DNA of 27,745 bases, taken from NCBI GenBank assembly GCA_934489945.1, contig CAKSSY010000020.1, positions 1 through 27,745 of the forward strand, in the 5' to 3' direction. Made by a program: the position numbers and the translations under genes. Source of the stretch: an uncultured Eubacteriales bacterium (GTDB lineage: Bacteria; Bacillota; Clostridia; Oscillospirales; CAG-272). The notes under the pieces are model-generated. The model did not search any database and was not told the DNA's origin. It saw only the letters and a list, made by a program, of their open reading frames with translations. Shown here one piece after another: positions 1 through 7,019 of this stretch; position 1 is the stretch's first letter; each line of letters opens with the position of its first letter.

Positions 1-36
1 GAGGGGTTTATTATATCCATTTAACTATGGAGGCAT

Positions 37-67
37 GCCCGGCTGTTCTATTGTAGCACAGTCGGGC
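37..67. other. Hairpin downstream of the nahK-like gene
   Basis: A 10-bp inverted repeat (GCCCGGCTGT / ACAGTCGGGC, one wobble pair) with an 11-nt loop lies 37 bases beyond the stop codon of the minus-strand kinase gene. No T run follows it on the minus strand, and seven A residues follow on the plus strand, so it is not a textbook terminator for the kinase. It may still mark the 3' end of that operon. Nothing else was recognised in bases 1-104. Confidence 0.35.
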
Positions 68-104
68 AAAAAAATCAAGAGTTTTTTCGATTCTCCGCGT
101 GGTG

Positions 105-1163
105 TCAACCGATGTTTTTTATCATTTTCCACATGGTATTCCGTTTTTGCTCGGTCTCCGCGGCAAGGCGGAATTGTGTACGGGCACGTACAAGGTTATG
201 TTCGGGATAAGCGGTGGCAAAATAGACGTCTCCGGACAGATAATCGGCAAGAAACCGCATGCCGCATTCTATCATCATCAAGTACGCACTATAAGGCAAA
301 AGTTCCTTCTCTGCTTCCGTAATATTGTCATGTAGTGCCTCAAGATATCCTTCGGAATAGGTTTGAAAGGCGGGGAGGGAGAGGTGAACTTTTTCGGAAT
401 CGGGTTCATCTTCCGCCGCAGTGGAAGCTCCGAAACGGATGGAATCTCCGAAATCGTAAAGGAGGGAGCCGGGCATGACGGTATCAAGGTCGATTACGGC
501 TCGTGCCTCACCGGTGGTCTCATCCATCAGAATATTGTTGAGTTTTGTATCGTTATGGGTTACGCGATACGGTAATGTGCCGTCCGAAAGTCCTTGCACA
601 ACCATTCCAAGCGTTCCTTCGCGCGATAGCACAAATTCGATCTCGGGACGGCAATTCTTTGCCCGCCCGCAGGCATCCGTTGTCAATGCCTTTTCAAAAT
701 CACGGAAACGTTTCGGGGTGTCATGAAAATGCGGAATCGTCTCGTGCAGGAGGGAGGCATCAAAGTCGGACAGCGATTTCTGAAAGTCTCCGAATGCTCG
801 GGCAACATTTCGGAAAATACGATCGTTTTCCGCGGTCTGGTAGGTAACGGTATGTTCAATGAAGTCATATACACGGTAGTATTCACCGTCCTGAAAAAGC
901 AGATTTCCGCCCTCCTTCAGGGGAACGAGGTGCAAAGTTTCGATTCCCTTGGAACGGAGGTGAGTGGTGACACGTTCAATGTTTTCCATCAGTATTTCGG
1001 GAGACGAAAAAACAAAATGATTGATTTTTTGCAGAATATAGTTTTGATTGCCTGTTTTTACAAGCGACGTGACATTGATATGTCCCTTACCATAAGGGGA
1101 AATTTTCGTAATCTCACCGGCAAGGCAGAATTTTTCGGCGACAACTTTCTTGTTTTCCTTCAT
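105..1163 (-). CDS. NahK-like N-acetylhexosamine 1-kinase (aminoglycoside phosphotransferase fold)
   Basis: This 352-residue protein has the phosphotransferase-family catalytic pattern: VTHNDTKLNN near residues 201-210 (catalytic Asp205) and AVIDLDTVMPG near 222-232 (metal-binding Asp225/Asp227), followed by YDFGD. This spacing and the 'IDLDTVMPG' signature match the NahK group, which phosphorylates GlcNAc/GalNAc at C1 with ATP in the cytoplasm; length also fits (NahK about 359 aa). It starts 8 bases after the stop of the GH109-like gene, and its AAAGGA ribosome binding site lies inside that gene's last codons, so the two are probably translationally coupled. Substrate is inferred from the neighbours (GH109-like and GH123-like). 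A generic homoserine or choline kinase-like role cannot be excluded by reading alone. Confidence 0.8.
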   Translation of the reverse strand: MKENKKVVAEKFCLAGEITKISPYGKGHINVTSLVKTGNQNYILQKINHFVFSSPEILMENIERVTTHLRSKGIETLHLVPLKEGGNLLFQDGEYYRVYDFIEHTVTYQTAENDRIFRNVARAFGDFQKSLSDFDASLLHETIPHFHDTPKRFRDFEKALTTDACGRAKNCRPEIEFVLSREGTLGMVVQGLSDGTLPYRVTHNDTKLNNILMDETTGEARAVIDLDTVMPGSLLYDFGDSIRFGASTAAEDEPDSEKVHLSLPAFQTYSEGYLEALHDNITEAEKELLPYSAYLMMIECGMRFLADYLSGDVYFATAYPEHNLVRARTQFRLAAETEQKRNTMWKMIKNIG

Positions 1164-1171
1164 GGCGGTAA

Positions 1172-2356
1172 TCAGTCCTTTTGATTCCGACAGAAGTCGG
1201 GAAATTCGACGGGGGTGCTTCCTGCGGCAATGGAGGCGGCACTCAGCGGCGTAACTGCCATCATGAATGCGGCATCGTAAACATGAATGGGCATGGGATT
1301 GCCGTCGACGACACGTTCAAAGAAGTCGCGGAAAATCAGGTAGTCCATTCCGCCGTGCGAACCGACGGGAGCCGAGGCATACGCACGCCAAAGCGGACTC
1401 TCATACTTTTCGTAGTATTGTTCAATGTTGTTAAAACGTTTCAATGGAGCAAATTCCAGTCCTTGAACCTCACCGTCGGCATAGAGACAGAGCGTGTCCT
1501 CAAAAAGCGAAGCACGGGTTCCCTGTACCATGAAGCCGCGGGAATAGTAGCGCGGAAGCGTAGTGGAGAGAGTCAGCGTAATCGTTTCCCCCCGCGCACA
1601 CCGAATGAGTGTGGTTACAACATCGCCCTGTGCAAACACGGTATGGTTTGCCGGATGATCGGGCGGATATTTTTGAGCGGCGTAGGCGGAAAGTCCGACT
1701 GCTTTCGATGCCATGGAGACCAACGATACGGGGCGGTTTCCGTTTCCGATGTCCAACATTCGCATAATGGGACCGAATTCATGTGTGGGATAGTTATCGC
1801 AATTACGCGTAGCGTATTCGCGAAACCGATAGTGGCGTTTCTCGTTGCCGGAGCAGACTTCCTCGCGAAGATCATGCAGGTATCCTCCCTCGCAATGGAC
1901 AATATCTCCGAACACGCCGAGATTTTTCATATGAAGTGCCATTTGTTCCAGTCTGCCGTAGTTACAGTTTTCAAAGAACATAAAGGGGGTATGGGTACGT
2001 TCATAGGTGGCAACCAGATCAAAGCACTGCTCAATGGTATAAGCCCCGCCGACTTCGATTCCCACCGTGATCCCTGCTTCCATGGCACGGATGGCGAACG
2101 GAATATGGACTTCCCACGCGGCGGTCACAATGATGGCATCGGGGCGCAATGTCAGAACATCATCAAACTTTTGAGTGGCAAGCACATTGTCACAGCCGTT
2201 TTGTCTGAAAAATTCGGCTCCCGCCGTAGCTCTGTCCTCATATTTGTCGCAGACGGCAACAAAGTCAAAACGATCGAGAAAACGGGTAAAAATGCTTTTT
2301 GCCAGCCCGCTTCCGCGGCATCCGTAGCCGACAAGCGCGATTCTTTTTTTGTTCAT
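1172..2356 (-). CDS. GH109-like Gfo/Idh/MocA protein (candidate alpha-N-acetylgalactosaminidase)
   Basis: The 394-residue product has an N-terminal Rossmann fold (IALVGYGCRGSG near residues 6-17), the Gfo/Idh/MocA helix WEVHIPFAIRAMEAG near 81-95, then CEGGYLHDLRE near 155-165 and YPTHEFGP near 189-196. The last two motifs resemble GH109, whose members use NAD+ as a bound cofactor to hydrolyse alpha-GalNAc linkages by a redox-elimination mechanism. An upstream in-frame ATG at 2392 exists, but AAGGAGA ten bases before the ATG at 2356 fixes the start here. No signal peptide is visible, so a cytoplasmic enzyme acting on imported oligosaccharide is likely. It is the first gene of a two-gene operon with the kinase. 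A plain sugar dehydrogenase is the main alternative. Confidence 0.75.
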   Translation of the reverse strand: MNKKRIALVGYGCRGSGLAKSIFTRFLDRFDFVAVCDKYEDRATAGAEFFRQNGCDNVLATQKFDDVLTLRPDAIIVTAAWEVHIPFAIRAMEAGITVGIEVGGAYTIEQCFDLVATYERTHTPFMFFENCNYGRLEQMALHMKNLGVFGDIVHCEGGYLHDLREEVCSGNEKRHYRFREYATRNCDNYPTHEFGPIMRMLDIGNGNRPVSLVSMASKAVGLSAYAAQKYPPDHPANHTVFAQGDVVTTLIRCARGETITLTLSTTLPRYYSRGFMVQGTRASLFEDTLCLYADGEVQGLEFAPLKRFNNIEQYYEKYESPLWRAYASAPVGSHGGMDYLIFRDFFERVVDGNPMPIHVYDAAFMMAVTPLSAASIAAGSTPVEFPDFCRNQKD

Positions 2357-2385
2357 TCCAGCATTCTCCTTTTTTGGAAATCCTA

Positions 2386-2414
2386 TTGACAACGATTATA
2401 AAACGGTCTATAAT
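2386..2414 (+). promoter_or_regulatory. Sigma-A promoter for araC-GH123
   Basis: TTGACA (2386-2391) and TATAAT (2409-2414), both exact consensus, are spaced by 17 bases. The next plus-strand gene starts at 2486. AAAGGAG at 2444-2450 is too far (35 bases) from that ATG to serve it, and no strong ribosome binding site is seen nearer. A consensus promoter joined to a poor translation start suggests tight control at another level. Confidence 0.8.
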
Positions 2415-2438
2415 ACTATTATAAAACGGTCTATAATA
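2395..2438. repeat. Two 21-bp direct repeats in the divergent promoter (candidate operator)
   Basis: An identical 21-bp sequence occurs at 2395-2415 and 2418-2438, with start-to-start spacing of 23 bp, about two helical turns. Each copy begins ATTATA and ends TATAATA around an AAACGGTC centre, so its ends are palindromic. The first copy covers the plus-strand -10 box and the second covers the candidate minus-strand -10 box. Tandem sites on one helix face suit the adjacent AraC-family regulator, which is the inferred ligand-responsive binder. Confidence 0.7.
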
Positions 2439-2446
2439 AAAGTAAA
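2418..2446 (-). promoter_or_regulatory. Candidate promoter for the GH109-kinase operon
   Basis: Read on the minus strand, TTTACT (2446-2441) and TATAAT (2423-2418) are separated by 17 bases. It overlaps the plus-strand promoter region and the second direct repeat, so the two divergent operons may compete for polymerase or share an operator. Confidence 0.5.
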
Positions 2447-2485
2447 GGAGAAAACAGACAAAAAAACTTAAAAATCGGGCACATT

Positions 2486-3328
2486 ATGAAAACAGAAAAA
2501 AAGACTTGGAAAAAAACGCGATTTGTCCCCGGCATTGAGCCGACAGGAATCATTACGTCTTTTACCGGCAATTATCCGGACGGATACCGTTTCGGTGGTG
2601 AGATGCACGATTTCTGGGAACTCGTATTGGTGCGCGGCGGTTCGGTCTGGGTGGCTGAGGAACAGAAAATTCTGAATCTCGGTCGGAATATGTTTATTGT
2701 ACATAAGCCGATGGCTTTTCACCGGTTATGGTGTAGCGGGAGCGATACCTCGGTGAAAATTATCACCTTTGAGGCGAAGGGCGGTATGTTGAAGAGACTG
2801 GAGGGGCTCTCCGGAACCTGCCCGTGGCAGCTTGCCGACTTCCTGTCACAGACCATTGATTTTGGACACACGCTTTTGCATGACAGGTTGGGCAGTGAAG
2901 AACGTGATGAACTGTCCGGAAGGGTGAAGGCGCGTCTTACGGCGATTCTTTACGAATTTGCTGAATTGGAACGAACCGACGAAGGCGTTCACGAGACGAC
3001 AGATGCCGAACGGATTCTTGCCACAATCAACGAACATTATCTGGAGGATATATCCCTTGAGACGCTTGCAACCTTCTGTCGAATGAGCGAGAGCAAGATC
3101 AAGAAGGATTTCCGTAGCATCTATGACGGTGGGGTAATGAAGTATATTTGCCGGCTGAAAATGCGGGATGCCGCGGTCATGCTCAGTGAGGGAAAAAGTA
3201 CGGATGAAATTTGTGAGGCATTATCCATTCATGACAAAAACTATTTTTCATTTGTTTTCCGACGCGAAGTCGGTGTAACACCGAGCGAATATCGAAGGCA
3301 TCATACAACAAAGGAGATTGAATTATGA
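2486..3328 (+). CDS. AraC-family transcriptional regulator of the GalNAc-type locus
   Basis: This 280-residue protein has an N-terminal cupin-like sensor region (MHDFWELVLVRGG near residues 45-57, then FIVHKPMAFHRL) and a C-terminal double helix-turn-helix of about 100 residues (ISLETLATFCRMSESKIKK ... YFSFVFRREVGVTPSEYRR). Such proteins bind a sugar or glycan fragment and switch neighbouring promoters. It is divergent from the GH109-kinase pair, and its stop codon overlaps the start of the GH123-like gene (ATGA), so both belong to one operon. The 21-bp repeats upstream are the likely target. No strong Shine-Dalgarno precedes the ATG. The inducer is not readable from the sequence; a GalNAc-containing glycan is inferred from the genes around it. 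Confidence 0.88.
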   Translation: MKTEKKTWKKTRFVPGIEPTGIITSFTGNYPDGYRFGGEMHDFWELVLVRGGSVWVAEEQKILNLGRNMFIVHKPMAFHRLWCSGSDTSVKIITFEAKGGMLKRLEGLSGTCPWQLADFLSQTIDFGHTLLHDRLGSEERDELSGRVKARLTAILYEFAELERTDEGVHETTDAERILATINEHYLEDISLETLATFCRMSESKIKKDFRSIYDGGVMKYICRLKMRDAAVMLSEGKSTDEICEALSIHDKNYFSFVFRREVGVTPSEYRRHHTTKEIEL

Positions 3329-5025
3329 AACTGGAAACCAAATTGCTTTCCTCTATTGACAAAGTATTTCCGAACCGTGTTGACAGCTCTCTGACCTTAC
3401 CTGCCGTATTTCTCGCGAACGCACCGTTTTCCTTTCAGGTGGCTTTTCGGCTGGCAGAAACGGGAGTTTGCCCGATTTATGTGCGGGTGGAGAGTGATCT
3501 TCCGCTTTCCGTTATTGCCGAGTACAAGATCGGCTTTGTTCCCGTGATACATTCGCCGGAAGCGAAAACGGAGAACTATTATGATGTTGAACGGACGGGA
3601 ATGATTCCCGATCCGCTTTTGCGGCGTCAAACCGACTGTCGCGTGGCAGATGAAGGTTTTTGGCGTCCGCGCTATTTTGAAGAAAATGAAAAGTGTTTAC
3701 TCAATGCCGTCGGTGACAGTTGGCAGGGGCTTTGGTTTACAATCAACGAGGACGGGACATCGCTGGAAGCGGGACAGCACACTGTGACGGTTCGTTTTTA
3801 CGAATCTGCCACTGCCGGAGAGATCGGCTCCCAGACGCTCATTCTTGAAATTCTGCCGGCAGTTTTGCCTCCGCAGAAGTTGTTATATACGTCTTGGTTT
3901 CACTGTGACTGTCTTGCCGATCTTTACGGTGTGGAAATGTTTTCCGACCGTCATTTTGAAATCATCCGTTCCTATGCTGCCGAGGCAGCGAAAACCGGCA
4001 TGAACATGATTCTGCTTCCTGCCTTTACACCGCCGCTTGATACGTCGGTCGGCAAGGAGCGTCCCACGGCACAGCTTGTCGGTGTGGAAAAAACGGCGGA
4101 CGGATATGTCTTTGACTTTACACTTTTGGAACGCTATGTGGAAATCTGCCGCTCTGTGGGCGTGACGCATTTTGAACACAGTCATTTTTTCACCCAATGG
4201 GGATGTCATCACGCACCGAAGGTTATCGCAACGGCCAACGGTGAAAAAACGCGCATTTTCGGTTGGGATACCGATGCTCTCTCGGAGGAATACATTGGCT
4301 TTTTGAAGGCTTATCTTGCGGCACTGATGCCTGAACTCGACAAACTGGGACTTCGTGATAAGCTTTTGTTCCACATCTCGGACGAACCGGTCGGTGGTAA
4401 GGACGGGGATTATGTGCGGGCATACGAGGCTATTAAGGATGCCTTCTGCGGGATTCCGTCCGGTGACGCACTCTCGCATTATTCCATCTACGAGCGTAGC
4501 AATGCCGACATTCCGATTGTTGCCGTCGATTCCAAGGATATGCCGCGTTTTTGTGAGAACTGTAAGAATTTCTGGCTCTATTATACAGGCAGTCAGGGAT
4601 ATGCCGGCTTCCCCAATCGTGTGACAACGAACCGTGCCCTTCAGAATCGGATTATCGGATTGTTCTTATATCTTTGGAAAGCCAAAGGTTTTCTGCATTG
4701 GGGATACAACTATTACTATGACTTCATGAGTCATGGAATTCACAATCCGCTTTTGGAACCCGGCGTTTTTGATGATATGCCCGGAACTTCCTACATGGTC
4801 TATCCTGCGGCGGACGGAACGGCAATTCCGTCTGCACGTATGAAGGTGCAGTACGAAGGTTTCTGCGATCACCGTGCCTTTCTCGCGCTGGAAGAGAAGA
4901 TCGGACGTGAGGCGGTAATTTCTTTGGTCGAGGCACATCTCGGGCGGGATCCGCTGAGCAAGCCTCATACCAATGCTTCCTACCTTGCTCTGATGCGGGA
5001 AGTGACCGAACGTCTTGGAAAATGA
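3325..5025 (+). CDS. GH123-family / DUF4091 glycoside hydrolase (candidate beta-N-acetylgalactosaminidase)
   Basis: This 566-residue protein has a beta-rich N-terminal part to about residue 180, followed by a TIM-barrel-like catalytic part. The motif LLFHISDEP places an Asp353-Glu354 pair where GH123 enzymes use Asp-Glu for substrate-assisted cleavage of beta-GalNAc. The C-terminal block (WGYNYYYDF, then MVYPAADG and a repeated-Glu helix) is characteristic of the DUF4091/GH123 catalytic family. No signal peptide is seen, so it probably acts inside the cell. The start codon overlaps the araC stop by four bases. Together with the GH109-like protein it would cover both alpha and beta GalNAc linkages. 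DUF4091 proteins are functionally diverse, so the exact linkage is an inference. Confidence 0.8.
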   Translation: MKLETKLLSSIDKVFPNRVDSSLTLPAVFLANAPFSFQVAFRLAETGVCPIYVRVESDLPLSVIAEYKIGFVPVIHSPEAKTENYYDVERTGMIPDPLLRRQTDCRVADEGFWRPRYFEENEKCLLNAVGDSWQGLWFTINEDGTSLEAGQHTVTVRFYESATAGEIGSQTLILEILPAVLPPQKLLYTSWFHCDCLADLYGVEMFSDRHFEIIRSYAAEAAKTGMNMILLPAFTPPLDTSVGKERPTAQLVGVEKTADGYVFDFTLLERYVEICRSVGVTHFEHSHFFTQWGCHHAPKVIATANGEKTRIFGWDTDALSEEYIGFLKAYLAALMPELDKLGLRDKLLFHISDEPVGGKDGDYVRAYEAIKDAFCGIPSGDALSHYSIYERSNADIPIVAVDSKDMPRFCENCKNFWLYYTGSQGYAGFPNRVTTNRALQNRIIGLFLYLWKAKGFLHWGYNYYYDFMSHGIHNPLLEPGVFDDMPGTSYMVYPAADGTAIPSARMKVQYEGFCDHRAFLALEEKIGREAVISLVEAHLGRDPLSKPHTNASYLALMREVTERLGK

Positions 5026-5053
5026 TGCTTCCCTGAACATTTTTTCGGGACCC

Positions 5054-5082
5054 TTGACTTTTTTCCGAAAATGTGGTAAACT
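5054..5082 (+). promoter_or_regulatory. Sigma-A promoter for the 95-residue gene
   Basis: TTGACT (5054-5059) and TAAACT (5077-5082) are spaced by 17 bases, 55 bases before the ATG at 5137. The gene therefore has its own promoter rather than reading through from the GH123-like gene. Confidence 0.65.
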
Positions 5083-5136
5083 ATTATGCGGAGAAAAATA
5101 CGTTTGATTCGTTTTTGCATAAAGGAGTGATAACAG

Positions 5137-5424
5137 ATGGCGGAAACAAGACAGAAAGTCAGCGGCAAGTACTTGGAATACAAAGGAAAACCACTGGTCA
5201 GAGAGGGAAATACGATCTGCTATGGGGACATGAATGAAAAGTGCATTTTGGTTTTGGAAATCATGTCTTACACTAAGGCGGGAGAAATCAGTATCCCCGA
5301 CAAAATTTTTATTCAGGTGATTGACTCCAAAGACCCGACAAAGATTGTGAAACAAGGAGAGAAAAACGGGTTATACGATGCTTTTTCCATCGGACTTGTA
5401 TGGTTGGAGAGAGCTCTTTCCTGA
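5137..5424 (+). CDS. Conserved hypothetical protein, 95 residues
   Basis: The frame begins at an ATG preceded by AAAGGAG at a good distance and has its own promoter. The product is small and soluble, with no signal peptide or membrane segment. It contains YKGKPLVREGNTICYGDM near residues 15-32 and ends GLYDAFSIGLVWLERAL. It resembles short conserved proteins of unknown function that I associate with Clostridia ('YKG.PLVR..N.I.YGDM ... GLY.A..IG..WLERAL'). No function can be assigned. Its 3' end runs straight into the hairpin-pair repeat at 5434, nine bases after the stop. Confidence 0.8.
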   Translation: MAETRQKVSGKYLEYKGKPLVREGNTICYGDMNEKCILVLEIMSYTKAGEISIPDKIFIQVIDSKDPTKIVKQGEKNGLYDAFSIGLVWLERALS

Positions 5425-5433
5425 CAAATGAAG

Positions 5434-5573
5434 GGCGGTGTTAAAAACTCTTTCGGGTTTTTAACACCGCCTTCGACATGGGGACGATGCAAAAAAATGG
5501 CCATAATTACGTCGGTCCGGATTCCGATATTTGTGAGGGGCAGAGAAAAACATTGATGTTTTTCTCTGCCCCT
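5434..5573 (+). repeat. Two-hairpin operon-end repeat, copy C (short form)
   Basis: The first hairpin (5434-5471) has a 17-bp stem GGCGGTGTTAAAAACTC closed by a short loop. The second (5536-5573) is a near-perfect 18-bp stem beginning AGGGGCAGAGAAAAACAT. The 64-base spacer ends CCGGATTCCGATATTTGTG, which matches spacer ends in the copies at 9565-9770 and 20355-20555 (CCGGCATTTTTGAG-like). This copy lacks about 60 bases of the middle spacer. It sits between the convergent 95-residue gene and rpe, so it could end transcription from both sides. The T tracts lie inside the stems, near the loop, not after them as in ordinary terminators. Confidence 0.75.
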
Positions 5574-5616
5574 TTATGAATTTTTTGTGGCAACGGAAAA
5601 TGGGTTGTCCGATCGT

Positions 5617-6288
5617 TCAGAACAGGAAAGGATTTTGCTCGGCAATATCACGCATTCCCGAAATGACTTGACGGGGTTTGGAGGATTTGAAGATTGCCGA
5701 TCCCGCCACAATGACATTGGCTCCCGAGGAGGTGGCGAGTCCGACATTCTTTTCGTTGATTCCGCCGTCAACCTCAATGCTGATTTTCAAATCATGATCG
5801 ACGATATACTGACGCAGTTTTCTGACTTTATCCAACGTGCCGTAGATGATGTTTTGTCCGCCGAATCCGGGGTGAACTGTCATCACCAGAACCATGTCCA
5901 CAAGATCAAGAAGCGGTACGACCACATCCCACGGCGTATCGGGGGAAATCGCAATGGCGGTGCGGATATCGCGGTCACGCATATAGCGAAGCACATCACG
6001 ACAATTTTTACAGCTTTCGTAATGAATGGTGATGCTGTCAGCTCCCGCACTGATGAATTTATCTATGTAGCGGATCGGCTCCACAATCATCAGGTGCACA
6101 TCAAAGGACAGTTTACTGATCGGACGGATATTTTCAATCACACCGGGTCCGAAGCTGATATTCGGAACAAAAACGCCATCCATAATATCCAGATGCAGGT
6201 AGTTGGCACCTGCCTCTTCCATCTTCCGAACTTCGTCGGCAAGGCAGGAAAAATTGGCGGCAAGCAATGAGGGAGCAATGTAAATCAT
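5617..6288 (-). CDS. rpe: Ribulose-phosphate 3-epimerase
   Basis: This 223-residue protein has the complete set of Rpe landmarks: APSLLAANF at the N-terminus, LHLDIMDGVFVPN near 31-43 (metal-binding His/Asp), VHLM near 65, HPGFGGQ near 139-145, and EVDGGI near 173-178 with the catalytic Asp. It interconverts ribulose 5-phosphate and xylulose 5-phosphate in the non-oxidative pentose phosphate pathway. AAAGGA eight bases before the ATG supports the start. It follows the tsaE-ispF operon in the same direction but is separated from it by 230 bases holding a candidate opposite-strand RNA, so it may be transcribed separately. It links functionally to rpiB and to xylAB in this window. Confidence 0.97.
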   Translation of the reverse strand: MIYIAPSLLAANFSCLADEVRKMEEAGANYLHLDIMDGVFVPNISFGPGVIENIRPISKLSFDVHLMIVEPIRYIDKFISAGADSITIHYESCKNCRDVLRYMRDRDIRTAIAISPDTPWDVVVPLLDLVDMVLVMTVHPGFGGQNIIYGTLDKVRKLRQYIVDHDLKISIEVDGGINEKNVGLATSSGANVIVAGSAIFKSSKPRQVISGMRDIAEQNPFLF

Positions 6289-6375
6289 AGAAATTCCTTT
6301 CTCCGGAGGGGTTTGTATCCTCCCTGCGAGATTTTTGTCGAACCCGGCAGGTTCCGGGCAAATTTTGTTGTCACG

Positions 6376-6404
6376 TTGCTGATTTTGTCATATCCTGATA
6401 ATAA
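6376..6404 (+). promoter_or_regulatory. Candidate promoter of the ncRNA at 6411
   Basis: TTGCTG (6376-6381) and TAATAA (6399-6404) are spaced by 17 bases, with a TG one base before the -10 box (extended -10). An overlapping alternative is TTGTCA (6368-6373) with TATCCT (6391-6396). Neither is strong, but both would start transcription just before the long stem at 6410. Confidence 0.4.
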
Positions 6405-6410
6405 AGACCG

Positions 6411-6510
6411 CGTAGTGCAGGCGGAATCTGACGGGAAAAGACAGGACGTAGGGATTTGGTATATCCGCCTTCTCTGCGCTTTCAGCCTTGCTGTACGGCA
6501 GGGCTTTTTT
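6411..6510 (+). ncRNA. Candidate structured RNA between ispF and rpe, opposite strand
   Basis: A long imperfect stem pairs 6410-6425 with 6464-6479 (14 of 16 positions), enclosing a 38-base domain rich in G and A. It is followed at once by an intrinsic terminator: GCCTTGC (6485-6491), six-base loop, GCAGGGC (6498-6504) and six T residues. No open reading frame with a ribosome binding site fits here. The terminator polarity makes sense only on the plus strand, where no protein gene ends, so an independent small RNA of about 100 nt is the simplest reading. It does not match SRP RNA, 6S RNA, TPP, c-di-GMP or other riboswitch signatures that I know. Confidence 0.45.
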
Positions 6511-6518
6511 CGGGCAAA

Positions 6519-7019
6519 TCAAAGAGGTGTCACCCGGGGGGCATTGTCTCCTTCTTCAAGGAGGCAGACGGCGTGTGCGGCAATGCCCAGTTTTTCTCCG
6601 GTGAAGCCGAGTCCCTCCTCGGTGGTGGCTTTGACGCTGACAACGTCCGGTGAGATCCCGAATGTATCCGAAAGGCGAACGCGCATACTGTCGATGTACG
6701 GAGACAATTTCGGTGTTTGCGCGATTACGGTGGAATCGATATTGACAATACGGTATCCTTTTTGGCGAAGGAGGGCTGCGACGCAAGCCGCAAGCCGAAG
6801 GCTGTCGGCTCCCTCATAAGCCTTGTCATGATCGGGAAAGAGTTTTCCGATGTCACCCAGTGCCGCGGCACCGAGTAGAGCATCCATAATTGCGTGCGTC
6901 AGCACATCGGCATCCGAATGTCCGAGCAGTCCGAGAGAACAGGGGATTTCCACTCCTCCAAGGATCAGTTTTCGTCCCTCGGCAAAACGGTGAACATCAT
7001 ATCCGTGTCCGATTCTCAT
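6519..7019 (-). CDS. ispF: 2-C-methyl-D-erythritol 2,4-cyclodiphosphate synthase
   Basis: The 166-residue protein opens with RIGHGYDVHRF, supplying the metal ligands Asp8/His10, then LLGHSDADVLTHAIMDALLG (His/Asp cluster), DIGKLFPD and, near the C-terminus, KATTEEGLGFTG. These are the defining IspF motifs. It cyclises CDP-methylerythritol 2-phosphate to the cyclodiphosphate with loss of CMP in the MEP isoprenoid pathway. Its start codon overlaps the ispD stop by four bases (ATGA), as is common for this pair, so the two are translated together. Confidence 0.97.
   Translation of the reverse strand: MRIGHGYDVHRFAEGRKLILGGVEIPCSLGLLGHSDADVLTHAIMDALLGAAALGDIGKLFPDHDKAYEGADSLRLAACVAALLRQKGYRIVNIDSTVIAQTPKLSPYIDSMRVRLSDTFGISPDVVSVKATTEEGLGFTGEKLGIAAHAVCLLEEGDNAPRVTPL

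Noticed and set aside
1181..2389. 402-codon open frame on the plus strand
   Set aside because: It is antisense to the GH109-like gene over its whole length, has no ribosome binding site, and its translation shows no family motif. The minus-strand frame has clear motifs.
2395..2438. Possible CRISPR array
   Set aside because: There are only two repeat copies with a two-base gap and no spacers. The repeats overlap promoter elements, so an operator is the better reading.
5434..5573. Insertion sequence or MITE with terminal inverted repeats
   Set aside because: No transposase or clear target-site duplication was seen, and the two stems are each self-complementary rather than inverted copies of one another. 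A mobile origin is not excluded but is unsupported.
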